A stretch of 64,000 nucleotides of DNA from Metarhizium brunneum (Eukaryota > Ascomycota > Sordariomycetes > Hypocreales > Clavicipitaceae). Shown here piece by piece: positions 45,015 to 56,385 of the stretch. Position 1 is the first letter of the stretch. Each line of letters starts with the position of its first letter. Under the pieces are notes generated by a model. The model saw only the letters and a list, made by a program, of their open reading frames with translations. It searched no databases and was not told the DNA's origin. The stretch covers positions 682,001 through 746,000 of the forward strand of contig NC_089422.1 in assembly GCF_013426205.1 (NCBI RefSeq). The letters are read 5' to 3'. The position numbers and the translations under genes were made by a program.

Positions 45015-45956
45015 CTAGTTGTTGGACTGGCTGTTCAAAATGCGCAAAATGGCAAGGAACAAGTTGATAATGTCCAAATACAAGCTGATTGCGGCAGCAA
45101 TCTCCTCCTCGACATGGTGATGGCGCATGACGAGCTGCGTATCGACAAGGATGTACCCGCTGAAAATGAGGGCGGCGACGCCTCCATAGATGAGCTCGGC
45201 GGTGGAGTTGTACGGGAAGAACATGGCCATGAAGCCGAACAGGACCAGGGCCCAGAGAGCGCCGAATAGGTAAGGCATCCATGAGGTGAAGTCGTATTTG
45301 GTCTGGCATGCAAAGAGCGTGAGGAAGGCGAAGATGCCGGCCGTTAGGATGACGGCGTTGAGAACGATGGACGTCTTGTAGAAGGAGACGATGACGGAGA
45401 TGGAGTACGCCTCGGCCAGGGTGAAGAGCGAGAGGAAGAGCAGGTTCGTGGGGTAGGACTTGCGCTTCCAGTAGGTCAGGCCCATGAAGACCAGGGCACC
45501 GATGAGCTGTGGTTTGGTATGTTAGTAGGGGTGCGAGGACGCGCGGGGTGGAGGGGGGCTTTGTGCGTACGGATACCCAGACGACGCCGGGGTGGGACTG
45601 GATCCATGTCCGGTAGGCGTCGCTGAAGAAGGTGAGGCCGCTGACGGCGGCGGTGACGGCCAGCTGCACCGTCAGGATGGTGTATACCTTGCGGACGAAC
45701 TGGTTGCGGATGTCGACGGTCGCTTCGGCCACGGAGCCTCCGAACTAGACGGCGTTAGTGTGTGTAGCGGAGGGGAAAGTTTGGGGGGACGGACTTTGAA
45801 GTCATCGGGCAGGTTGTCTTCGCTGCTGCGAGGTGGTCCGAAGAGACCTTGGCTTTCGTCGCGCGATGAGGAGCCCTCTGCGTAGGCGGGTGGCGCTTGC
45901 GTGTAGTCGTCCGGGTCTTGCTGCGGCGCAGGCTGGTACTTGGTGTTGGTGGCCAT
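45015..45956 (-). CDS. BXI1: BAX inhibitor-1 (TMBIM) family membrane protein
   Basis: Three exons on the minus strand (45956-45795, 45744-45571, 45506-45015) give 275 residues. The first 50 residues are a Pro/Gln/Asp-rich cytosolic tail (MATNTKYQPAPQQDPDDYTQ). After VDIRNQFVRKVYTILTVQLA come about seven hydrophobic helices. Family marks include FVRKVYTILTVQLAVTA, LGALWALVLFGF-type segments, YGGVAALIFSGYILVDTQLV with the conserved Asp of the pH/Ca2+ sensor, and YLDIINLFLAILRILNSQSN at the end. TMBIM proteins sit in ER, Golgi or vacuole membranes, leak Ca2+ and modulate the unfolded-protein response and cell death; the yeast member is Bxi1/Ybh3. The first intron has an unusual donor (GTCCGT) but the frame supports it. 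Confidence 0.93.
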
Positions 45957-46525
45957 GGCGGCGGTTTCAGTCGTCTTTGGTGGTTGACGATGCGGTGATG
46001 GGCGTGTGGGAAGTGGGAGCGACGAATATACGATGGTTTGGAGATGTCGTGGCTCTAGGTGGTAGACGGGAGGGAGTGAAGCTCAGAGGTCGAATGGAGG
46101 CACTGGGACTATCGGGTGTGGGTTGGTTGACGTCGGTGACACGATGTCATGTGGCGGCTGCCTATTGTGGCGGTGCAGGGGATTGTGCATAGGGTAGGCA
46201 GTCTGGAGTCGATGACAGACGTCCTATTGCCACAGACTTCTCAGCCACACCACAAGACTTCATGCAGCCATTAACCTACAGCCTGGGCAAGTTATATTTA
46301 CTTTTACCAAACGCTAGCAAATTACAGCGTATGTAAGTATAGGAAGGTGCGAGAATGGTTCAGAAGATGCATACTTGAGGCATCTGGGTCCCAAGGCAAG
46401 AGGCGCGATGGATGAATGCATTCAACGCAGCGCAGGTCATGCAGCATTGTTCGAGCGGGGAGCTATTCAGCAGTAAAAGCATCACATCGCCATCTTCTGT
46501 CCAGAAATAAAGCTACGCCCACGGT
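45957..46525. other. Promoter region of the BAX-inhibitor gene
   Basis: 570 bp upstream of BXI1. Frames here are GC-rich shadows; nothing else recognised. Confidence 0.5.
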
Positions 46526-47520
46526 GTGTCTCCGTTTCTGAAAGCAATCATGTTGGGGTCACCGTGGCAGCGCGTTGCCTGGCAGAAAAACATGGCCACG
46601 CTCGCCAAAATCCCGCCGGAATGGATTCTGCCCGAAGCCGTACTCGAAGAAGCGGCCGCGATGCGCAACATCCAAGGTGGCTCTGCCCTTGATATTGGCC
46701 TTTTTTTACTTGAGAGAACAATTGCCTGCACGAGATCTTCTTTCAAGACGCAATATAGCAAGGGGTGAACCTTGATAGACAATTGAAGGAGACTGGAGAA
46801 TTCGCGGGTCCCGTGCACGGTGTCCCCGTGAGTTTGAAAGATCAATTCCATGTCAGGTATGCCGAAACCACCATGGGGTACGTAAGTTGGGTAGGCACCT
46901 TTGAAGGAGCTCAAGGGACAGGAAGGGAGTTTCACGACCAAAGCCAGCTGGTGGAAGAGTTGCACAGCCTCGGTGCCGTTCTGTATTGCAAGGTACGCTC
47001 TCTCGTTCTTTTCCCTCTATATATACCTACTGACTCGGCCAAAGACTAGCTGCCCACAAACTCTCCTCTTGGGCGAGACAGTCAATAATATCATCGACCG
47101 TACCATGAATCCCGTAAACCGGCTGCTGTCGTGCGGTGGCTCAAGCGGTGGCGAGTAATTTCATTACGGTCAGTAGTCTTATAGATGCACTGCGCGTTTT
47201 CAAATCTCACGACTTGCACAGGCTACACAGAGTTTGTAGACGTACTCGACTTTTCTCCCAGTCACCAAAGCAGACAAGAATGTCGATGTAGCTCACGGTG
47301 ACTTCAAGCCTTTGACTCCTAATGATGAGGTCAATTGGAGAGCGTGTAAGTAGTTGGGTTTCACCGTTGTGGGTGTCACGTTTCTTGCTAACATCAGCAT
47401 GGCAAAGATAATGCAGACACATATGACGGTGCCCCGTTTTGCGTTCAATTGATGGGTCGAAAGTTCGAGGAGGAGCGAATCTTGGGTATTGCAATGAGAG
47501 TAGGGGAACTCTTGAGGAAG
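46526..47520 (+). pseudogene. Acetamidase/amidase-signature pseudogene with internal deletion
   Basis: An amidase-signature (AmdS-like) gene in decay. Visible blocks in order: WQRVAWQKNMATLAKIPPEW (about 46560-46625), CLHEIFFQDAI then an in-frame TAG (about 46725-46760), LDRQLKETGEFAGPVHGVPV and SLKDQF with the catalytic lysine (about 46770-46850), TMGYVSWVG, ETVNNIIDRTMNPVNRLLSC and GGSSGGE, which carries the amidase serine motif (about 47075-47158). Then the roughly 250 residues expected between this motif and the C-terminus are missing, and the sequence jumps to YTEFVDVLDF, a frame change, VNWRA and finally YDGAPFCVQLMGRKFEEERI (about 47415-47490). Intact relatives hydrolyse acetamide or other amides for nitrogen. 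The premature stop, frame shifts and deletion rule out function. Confidence 0.85.
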
Positions 47521-49962
47521 TTGACCAAGGGAGCTTTATCCGTATCCTGGAATTGATTGGAGATAATTGAGATAAAGCGAGAACAAGCTAAAACTTGAAG
47601 AGAAGATGAACTATGGCATCTTGAGATTTTTTTTAGTTTCTCACTTTTGCTTATTTATTTGGAATGATTCACAGAGGGAGTCATGACTGGACACACTCAT
47701 AACATTTATACTAGGAGATATCTATTGAAGAGAGAGGTGACATTGCTGCTTCACAACCATACTGTCCTATGACGATTGCTGAAGTCTTTGCTATTCCTGA
47801 TGTGTCAAAGCAACATGACCAGCCGACTTTCGCCCATGAAAGACCTGGTGTTACACGGAATTCGCCTGTTACATGAGGGCTACGGTCACGAGACCTAGGG
47901 CAAAGTCCCTCACCGACTTCTTGTACTTATAGACGCCCTTGGTCCCCCAAGCCCTTGAGGAAAACCAAGGATCTTTGTTACCAAAGACTGTTATTAGCTG
48001 AATTGAGCCAAATTGCTCCAAGCCCTCTATCGAGCCTTTGTCACACCTGGTCCTTGTTTTTCCACTAATGTGTTGGTATCAAACGCTGAGTAACCACGCA
48101 GAGAAACGTTGCAAGAAAGCCCCGAGCCCCCTTCATCCCGAGACATCCTCGTCGACTCATCATGCCTGTTTGTATTTAGCTGTTAAATAAAACTAGAGTC
48201 ATTGCTGTATATTATAGAGCCCTGCAAGTGGGAGTCAATCATATGGCTTTTGTCAAGCAGCCGACTTCTGTCAAGTAAACGCCTTGAAACAGGCGGCCAA
48301 ACGACTTCGGTCAACCAAATCGCACCTACAATTAATTATCAGAGAGCCCCCCATGACAGAACTAGATAAAATCGACCGAGGACCAGCCCACTGCTCAGTT
48401 CGATTCATAGCTGCCAACCATGACACATCCAGCCTTTAAGATAGGTGTAATCCTCTCCTTTGGCAACATGAAATTCATTCGCCGAGGCACGGTGGAGCAT
48501 GGCACGCTATATCAAGATGTCTATAAGAGGAGAGTCGCATGCATGACCCCTTGGTTGCTGCGTCGGAAACACACTGTCTCATGAAGCAGTTCTGTTGGTG
48601 CTGTTGGTGCGTATGAGGTTTTTGACCCTTCTGCAGTTATTCATATATTTATAAATTTGTCGAAATCAGAAGATGATGATATATGGAGAGCAATTCCAAG
48701 AAGAAAGAAAAGAAGCCCAGGTGTCGGATACTGGGCGAGCCAACAGACTAAGTGAATACCGAGGGCGCGTTGAGAATACTCCGACTGGTAGTAGGGACCT
48801 TCTCTCAGTATATTTTGGACTACGGAATTTGTATAAATGCTCTAGCCTTTCTCTCCAGGTAAAAGAGATCTCAATTATCACAACACAACTTGAAAATGGA
48901 ATGGCTGAATTAATCAAAGAGCGAATTGCCCTTTTGCACTTGAGAATCTGGCCGATATATGTGCTACCGACCCGTCAAAGCTGGTATAAGATGTCTGATT
49001 AAGTCAAATAGTATGACACAAGTTCCTTTGCCCGTTTCGACGTCTTTTAGCGCGACGGAACCCGTCACTCATGCCTTCATAGAGGTCCGAATGAGCGACG
49101 CACTATATTATACGGCTATCCGTGTCAAATCCAATAGTGAACTCAAGTTAACAATTCAAGTGCATTCCATCACGGTCGTCGCCCGAAACGTCAAGCACCT
49201 TTCAGGAAGCTCCCGTGCTTTCCACTAAATAGATGCTCATAGAATCCCCATCAGTCTCAGTATAACAAAACGCTACGGCAAACAAACTGAGGCAGAGTTT
49301 CTTTTTTTTAGACGTCGCCAGCCGTTCCAGGGCAACGTGTTGCCTACCATGAGTGTCAGGCTCGACTCTCAGCCCGACAGGGCTTCGAGTGGTCGCATAT
49401 CGAATGCACAGGCCTTCCCTCACCTGAATCTATTTCTCCAATCGGACAAAGACGGCATGTAAAATCATGTCCGAGTGGTGTGGGACCTGGGTGCCTATGT
49501 TAAGGCTGCAGGAAGGTATCTCGGTATTCTTTAGGGATGGGTGCGAGTACCAGTTTGTATTGGTTGGTACAACTTATCGCCACCAGAACCCTCGTTGGTA
49601 GAAGCACCAATAGTTTCGACAGGGTACCTCTCCCGGAAAGGGGTTCATAGCCCTGTGGGGAGAATAGAAACCTGCAGCCTCGTACAACCGTGACGATGCA
49701 AACGCAGATCGGTAGAGGAGAGCATTTCCCAAAGACGACTCGGGGAATTTTGGCTACTCCCAAGCAAGGAGAGTGAGTTTTGTGATTTTTTACGACTAAG
49801 CACTTATGTATTATGCAATAGATGACATGATACTCATGTTTACAGGATTTTGAGTGCCCAATGACGATTTGAAGTCAAGGCCAACGACTACTTATGCAAG
49901 CAAGGCCATAGTAAATCGACTTTGGGATGTTGACTTGTATTGATTATAAGTGACAACCACAG
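47521..49962. other. Gene-free AT-rich stretch
   Basis: 2.4 kb with no intact gene. A plus-strand segment near 47970-48050 resembles part of the NACHT pseudogene near 28757-28840 at the base level and may be another relic. A 109-codon frame at 48673-49002 lacks recognisable motifs. Confidence 0.45.
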
Positions 49963-50905
49963 TTATTCCGCCTCACCCCCAGGGTTTCCCACTTGCCATT
50001 GATCCCAACTCAATGGCTGTACAGGCCCTTGTCCCTCGCCCTCATATTCCTCCGTCCTGTGGCCAGGCCCAGATTGCCTAGTGAAAGGCTGCATACCAAC
50101 TTGAGGGGCTCCTGTAGACGAACTTGCAGCAAAAGGCGTCATACTTGTTTCTGCAGGGTATCGCAACTCTTGTCTTCTTATACCTGCACCACTTTCCTCG
50201 CCGTACTGGCGGTACTGAGCAGTGGGCCTAGACAAATTCGGTGGGCTCCTTGGGAAATCGATTCTTGGATATTGATTAGGTATTGTATAGTTGACAAGAT
50301 TTTGATTCGTCCCAGAAGCTTCACCAAAGTTATCCGTCGCCGAAGACGAGGAAAACGTCATCAAAGATGTCATTGGATTTCCATCATCAACGGGCGGTAT
50401 GCCTTCTGACAAATATGTTGACGGTGCCTCGGTATTTAGAGGCTCTCCTGGGTTTGGGGCATTTACTCTGCCGGCGACAGGGATCCCACAATGGCTGGGA
50501 TTAGTAGAATGGGGAGATACACTCGTTGAGCGAAGCCGTATTAGCTCTATCTCTAATTCTTGGTTACGTCTAATCAGCTCTTGAATGACAGCGCTTTCAT
50601 CCCCGCCATCCTCAGGACGTATATGTCTGAGGCTCTCCAGTTCTCTTTCTAGATGCTGAATGTGCTGTCTGGTCCTTGCGCGACTGGCTCTCTGGCTCCT
50701 GCGATCATTTGCCCTCTTGCGTTCACGCTGGGCCACTGTCATGCCAGAAACAGATCGATTGCCTACATGACGGATATCGTGTGTTAGGAAATGTGGACCT
50801 TGATTTGTGTAAAAGGGAGGGCTTCTTAGTGCACCAACGGGTTCTCCTGGAGCTTTCTCCAATTTCTGGTTCCAGTTCATCATCTAGAGGCAGTGGTTCT
50901 GACAT
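49963..50905 (-). CDS. bZIP transcription factor (first of a pair)
   Basis: Two exons on the minus strand (50905-50839, 50762-49963) joined over a 76-bp intron give 288 residues. The splice links MSEPLPLDDELEPEIGESSR to NRSVSGMTVAQRERKRANDR. The basic region (about residues 31-58) reads RERKRANDRRSQRASRARTR and runs into a leucine-zipper-like helix (HIQHLERELESLRH, then a second helix IQELIRRNQELEIELIRLRS). This variant basic region with RKRAND is a fungal bZIP type in which the invariant Asn and the Arg are kept. The remaining 170 residues are Pro/Ser/Gly rich and ordinary for an activation region. The gene layout (short first exon, intron just before the basic region) and the second helix are repeated in the gene at 55412, suggesting an old duplication. 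No target genes can be inferred from the neighbours. Confidence 0.85.
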
Positions 50906-53900
50906 ATTTGGTTCCCGGTTCTCAATAAATATTCGGTCTTGGGAACAAAAGTAACTAAAAGGATCCAATAAAAGGATACTCAAGGGTCCCCGGCTTCGTG
51001 AGGCTTGTTGGAGGCCAAACTGTCCCAAATGCATTATTGCGCATACGCTTACTCATAATGGAAATAGAAAAAGGCTGACGACGAGTAATGTATATAGACG
51101 ATGACTTCGTGTATTCTGTTTTTTGCGTACTCAGATATCTGCCCGACACCGAACCGTCGCTAGGTGAGCCTCCGGTTCGGGCACATCGGCGATACCAGAA
51201 ATACACATGGGGTGGACTGAGCACGCATGATGGAAAACTATGGATGGGTAACACGACCTGCCAAACCCTTGGCCCCGTTGCAGGCTCAGGCCCGCTTCAG
51301 CAACCGCCTGCTCCTCGTCGAGCTGAACAAAAGTTATTACCAAATGGCGGGACCCGATTCAAGAGCAGGTGTGTGTTCGCTCGTTTGTATGCTGGGCCTT
51401 TGTACTACCCAACAACAGGGAGCCGAGGCATGGTAGGTGATCGGCGTGGCCGTAGGCTGTCTACTCCATAGGAGTCTCCCATATCTCTTTCATATCCATC
51501 TTGTAAGTCCGGCAATTGGCCAATAGGATTGTGCTTTCGTTGGAAGGGCTAAAGAAGGGTGCCTGGGTGCGTCGAGAGCACAGCAGTAGTGCATCTAGCT
51601 AGATATCGCCATGGAGTTTATCTTTTGGCGTGTACCGAGTACATCCGAACACGACAACCAACAACCTTGGAAGGCAGTTGCATCTAACGATCTCCTATGC
51701 GTGTCAGAAAGTGGAGATGGTGGCTGAGGAGATGGGTGCTGAAAAGCTTACTTTTGACGCAACAGCGCATGAGGCAGGGTCGCTGCAAAAGATGCAACGT
51801 CCGACAAAACGTCGACGGTGCTATTGGTCATCCCATCCTTCCTGGACCCTACATGTAGTTGTCTACCTAGGTCGTCGGCGCGGAAATTGCGCCACGGCCA
51901 CCTCGTGGGTGGCGGCAGCATTGCAGCCTGGATCTCCATATTCGGTGCATCTCGATTGAACGATGAACGACGTCAGAAGCATCGTATTCATCAGGAGGAT
52001 GGGCCCTGGGGAGAAAATGGACATTGAGAAAACTCTGAAGCAGAGCCCCAGTCCGCGGATTATGCCCAAGGTTTAACTCTGTAGTACGCGGACGTTGCCG
52101 ATATTAAGCAACGTCAACGTGCAGTTGGCATGTCTGTGGCGGTGGTGCAAGACGAGATGAGATGCGCTTTGCTTCAACTCCGTACTTGATACAGAGTAAA
52201 TGTGGTCTGGCGCCGCCCCACGTTCAACAGACGTCTGCCTCGGCCTGGTCCTTCTCTGTCTGGCGGCTCCGAATTACCGGCGCGCTGCAAGGTGTGAGAT
52301 GGTAAAAAACTTGACCGTTGCGAAATGGGCAGGTACGATCAAGCCGTTTTGGGAAGAAAACCACCCCAAATCAACACAACATCAGGCGTGCAGAAAACCG
52401 ACCCCGACTTTTTCACCGCGACAAACTCTGATGATCCGATGTCGAACACCTGCGATGCACGGGCAATCTGACACTCAACACCTATTCCTTGGCGTAAATA
52501 TTCTCCGACACGACCAGACCAATGCGCCCTCTTCGCCGTTCCTTGCGAGAGAAGCAAGGTGGGACTACGGTTCAACCCGCTCCGCTGCCAGGCGATGTCC
52601 GGATCGGCAACACCGACTCGTCGGATGTGATGACTGCCAGAGTACATACAGCACTCGTCGGCAAATGCTGGCCATCAAGGGTCAAGGTCCAACGCCGTTC
52701 ACCTGCGATTTAGCGGCCGTTTGCGTCTACTTGGCTGTCACGTTGCGCACGAATTAAGATCATGCAAATCATCTTTGCATAGCGAAATGAAGAGGGAGGA
52801 GAGGACGTACCGGCCATGAGCTCATGCTGCTTCCCTCAGATGGACTCAGCGGGTGATGTTCTGGTTGTGGTGGACGCTATGCACTGAGTAGACCAGACCA
52901 TTCTGCTACGCATTTGCTCGGCAATCTCAAGCTGGGTCCCCGACAAGAGGCTCAAGATGATTCTTGGTTCATGAGCGCGAGATTTGATGCGGTTCTTTGC
53001 CAGTGGTCTAGTTGGTACGAGATGGATTCAATTCCACTGCCTACATGCCAGACGAAGGATGTCTGCGTGTTTGAGACAGCCAATCCGCCGACCGCATGTA
53101 TCTATGAATCTACGATAGCATCGTCCGAAGCAAAGTCTTTCAACGTCAACGTGCTAACACCTATCCCCGCCAACCCATGTTGTCTGCACCGTGCTGAGTG
53201 GCGTGTACCCATGACGGCAGGCAAGTCCCGGGCTGCAGCCACGGGGAAAGTGACCTAGTGGATGCCGCCATGTGCTCTGTCTGGATCCTGAAGTATGTAT
53301 CGTTGATGCATCTCAAGTTCACGAGAATAGGCCTCGGCGCCCGCCGAAAATGGCGGAACGGGCACAGTTTAGTATGCTGAATGCACGCGAAATGCTCTCC
53401 ACAACAAAGCACGATGCCCTCGGCCACCGACCCGTTTCTTTTCTCCAAAACACACCGTATCCAATCATCTCTTGGATAATTGTGCCATAGATGCCAATCC
53501 ATGCGGTGAGAAGAGAGTCGGCCTGCTAGCTTCCTGTCGTGTACCATGACCATGACAGCTGTGGCATGTATGAGACTCTGGGAGGTGGCTCTTTTCAGCG
53601 ATTGGTCACCTGGTCAACCTTGATCAATCAAAACCGCACCCGCTACTCCGTAGTCTTGAAAGAAAGGGTGAAGGATCTAACTGGTCATTTTGATGAGCGA
53701 AAGAACGAGGCGGAGATGGAGCGCCTCGAACCTGACAGTGAGGGGTTGTCGCAACCGCCACACAATATGGACATTCAGCTGAAGTTGAGAGGCTTGGAGT
53801 CAAACAAAACAAGGAGCCAGGCCGTCTCTCACCGCGAGTCAAAACAGCAAGGAGACAACCGAGAACCCTGCCAAAGGGCAATGCACGGATTGCAAGCACA

Positions 53901-55411
53901 TTTTTGAAGGGTTGGGCAGAGTGACGGAGTGACGGGCACTTCAACGTTCCATGTGGAACCCCACCGTTTTCCCCACGAGAAACCTTCAACGGGCTTGCTT
54001 CATCCATGTCGCTGCTGCAGACATGGAGGAACAGAGGGCGTAGGGAGTACTCCGTAGTGGTAGGGGTAAAATTCCCGCCCCTGCCCGACCAGGGCATGTT
54101 GTAGCTGCGGCCAGAGGAACAAAAAGTCACAGTAGACGCGATCAAGCGCGGACAGGCCTCTGGGCTCTGGAGTTTTGGTACTTCTTGTCTGCGATGGCAG
54201 GGCTCGCTCAGGAGCGACCCCAGCGCCTTGGAGTGGAGGAGGAGGGTCTGGCCCACCATGACGAGATCTATTTGTTCACTCGGACCTTGAGATTGGATAG
54301 CCATTCTCAATTGGGCGTTATGACAGCACGTTAGCTGCATCCCGCCCTGGATTTGCACAGGGGTATAGTATGGCGATCGTCGTGGTCAAGTTGCTACTTG
54401 TATGCTCTCCTAATTGTCTTGAGCTCAATGTCGACTTCGACTTGGTGAATGGGATTTGGGTCGGGTGTCTCTGATATAACAAATTCCTTGGGCTTTTGCT
54501 CACACCCGGCAGCGTTAACGCACCAAGCATGTGTGCTGGAAATTGACATGGACACTTTTACCACTTTGGCCTCCCCCACGGGAGCTTACCGCTGGCCTTG
54601 CAGCCTTACTGGCAACAGGTGGTCAAGGTTGTGTGTGCCCACTGTCAGTGTTGGGCCGGGGTGCCTTTGGCACTTCAATGTTCACCTTCACCATGTTCGG
54701 GCTTCTAATTCCGGACAGGCAGGAGATGGAAGCCTGCCAGAGGGGCTACTCGCGACAGCCACATAGTCAGTGCGTTATCACCAGAAGTACCTTATCCTTG
54801 CCTTTGCTTCGCCTTTGTTTCTTACGAGCTCTTTGGTTCCTCGCGCATCTATCCAGATTTGAGTACAATCGGCCAAGGTGAGGTTGAAGAGCAAGCCCAG
54901 ATGTAACCCTCCACCTGTTGGGCAAGAGGTGAATCTACCCGACAAAGTACTCACGCCCTTGTGGGAAAACGCAGACCATGTCGTGCAACCAGTGATGGCG
55001 TGCGCCATGAATGATGAGTTGCTGTTGGGTGCGCCCAGTCTTTCCCTATTCAGAGCCAGAAGTACCGGAACGGTAGGGCTCGCAACAGTCATCTCGACGT
55101 ATTGGGAGTGGCACGACAAGGAATACCTTTTTGCGATGCTGTGGATGCCTCCCCATCTGCATACCACGGAGGCGGTGTTTTGGTCAGAAATGACGGCGAC
55201 CATCCAAGGATGAGTGGCGGAAAGACGCCGAACCACGTCGGCTTGCCGTCTCCGCCTCCCTAATATTCATAACGTGAACGAGGCATACATAAGCCCAGAC
55301 ATTGACTTCTTGGATAAAAGAGGCGTGGATACTAAAGCTATTATACCCCGACCTCGCTTGCTGTGCTATCTAGCATCGTCTTGGATACTCTCAACACTTT
55401 CTCATATTATT
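50906..55411. other. 4.5-kb divergent region between the bZIP genes
   Basis: Lies between two bZIP genes transcribed away from each other. Long frames exist on both strands (244 codons minus at 53624-54358; 152 codons minus at 54778-55236; 185 codons plus at 52200-52757), but none shows a domain, signal peptide or convincing splicing, and they overlap each other on opposite strands. An exact decamer GTACTCCGTA is at 54047-54056 and near matches are at 52177-52185 and 53644-53652. I call no gene here; an unrecognised orphan cannot be excluded. Confidence 0.4.
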
Positions 55412-56385
55412 ATGTCCTCTACTTTGAGGCAGAACACGCCTGAGCAGGTGAACATTAACATGACCAGATCAAGGAGTAAGTCCACTAGCAGAACTTTGTT
55501 TGTTCGTCCTAGCTGAGCACAACTGACTTGTACTGCTCTTTTTGGGTTAAAACAGAAACCCTATCCCCGTCGCAGCTCGAGCACAAGCGGGCCCACGATC
55601 GTGAGGCTCAAAGAGCCAACCGCAGGAGAGTCAAGGAAAGAATTGTTCGACTGGAGCAAGAACTAGAGGAGAAGCGGGGTCAGTTAGGCTCTAACAAGGT
55701 CTATCAAGAGCTCCTCCGGCGAAACCGACTTCTCGAGGAGGAGGTAGCGAGGCTCAAGAGCACTCTTACTACCTCCTCAACGGCGGGTTTGTCACCTGCA
55801 GGTTCATCTTCGGGCTCTGTTCCAGAAGGAGGCGGATTTGTCGACTACGCTAGCTCAACAGATTATTCCCCCAACGACATGTATCGCTATCTCATTCCAC
55901 ACTCCGACTTCCCTAGCATGGCGACCCAGGTTCAGCATTGCGACGCCGTAATGGCCAAAGGTAGTCATTTACTGCCTGTCGCCCTGGATGGCATCGATAT
56001 CGGCAGTCCGACAGCCCTCTACAAGCCCTCTTCTATTACCTATAATACACCAGAGACTCCGGCCACCAACATATTCCATCACGCCGACAACTGCGTGATC
56101 CCCGCCTATGGTGTGGATACCCCGACGGCCAAACTCGGCGGTTTACAGAACGGGATGCATGTCAGAAGTGGACTATGGAATAACACGAGGCGACATCGTG
56201 ATGAGGGCCGCAGCGACAGTCGTTGCGGACTGCAAGCGCAAGTTGTTGCTGGCGGTTGGGATAACAATCCAACCCACAAGATAAATATGCGGTACTACCA
56301 AGGTGAAGCCTGCTTTCTGGCGAGTTCACCTACATTGCAGCATTTTCCAGCGTGCTATCCCGGATACGGCATGAACAGCCACTAG
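55412..56385 (+). CDS. bZIP transcription factor (second of a pair)
   Basis: Two exons (55412-55475, 55556-56385) joined over an 80-bp intron give 297 residues. Splicing produces MTRSRKTLSPSQLEHKRAHD followed by REAQRANRRRVKERI, a fungal bZIP basic region at about residues 29-51 with the HDREAQRANRRR core. The zipper (VRLEQELEEKRGQL) and a second helix (YQELLRRNRLLEEEVARLKS) follow. The remaining 190 residues are Ser/Thr/Pro/Tyr rich with no domain. This type is common among stress and secondary-metabolism regulators, but none of the usual metabolite genes is near. It resembles the bZIP at 49963-50905 in exon layout, intron position and the second helix. Confidence 0.85.

Noticed and set aside
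53624..54358. 244-codon open frame on the minus strand between the bZIP genes
   Set aside because: No domain, signal peptide or compositional sign of coding; overlaps other open frames on the plus strand; likely chance.
54778..55236. Overlapping frames on both strands (152 codons minus, 111 codons plus)
   Set aside because: Neither strand shows a family signature, and both cannot be favoured without transcript data.
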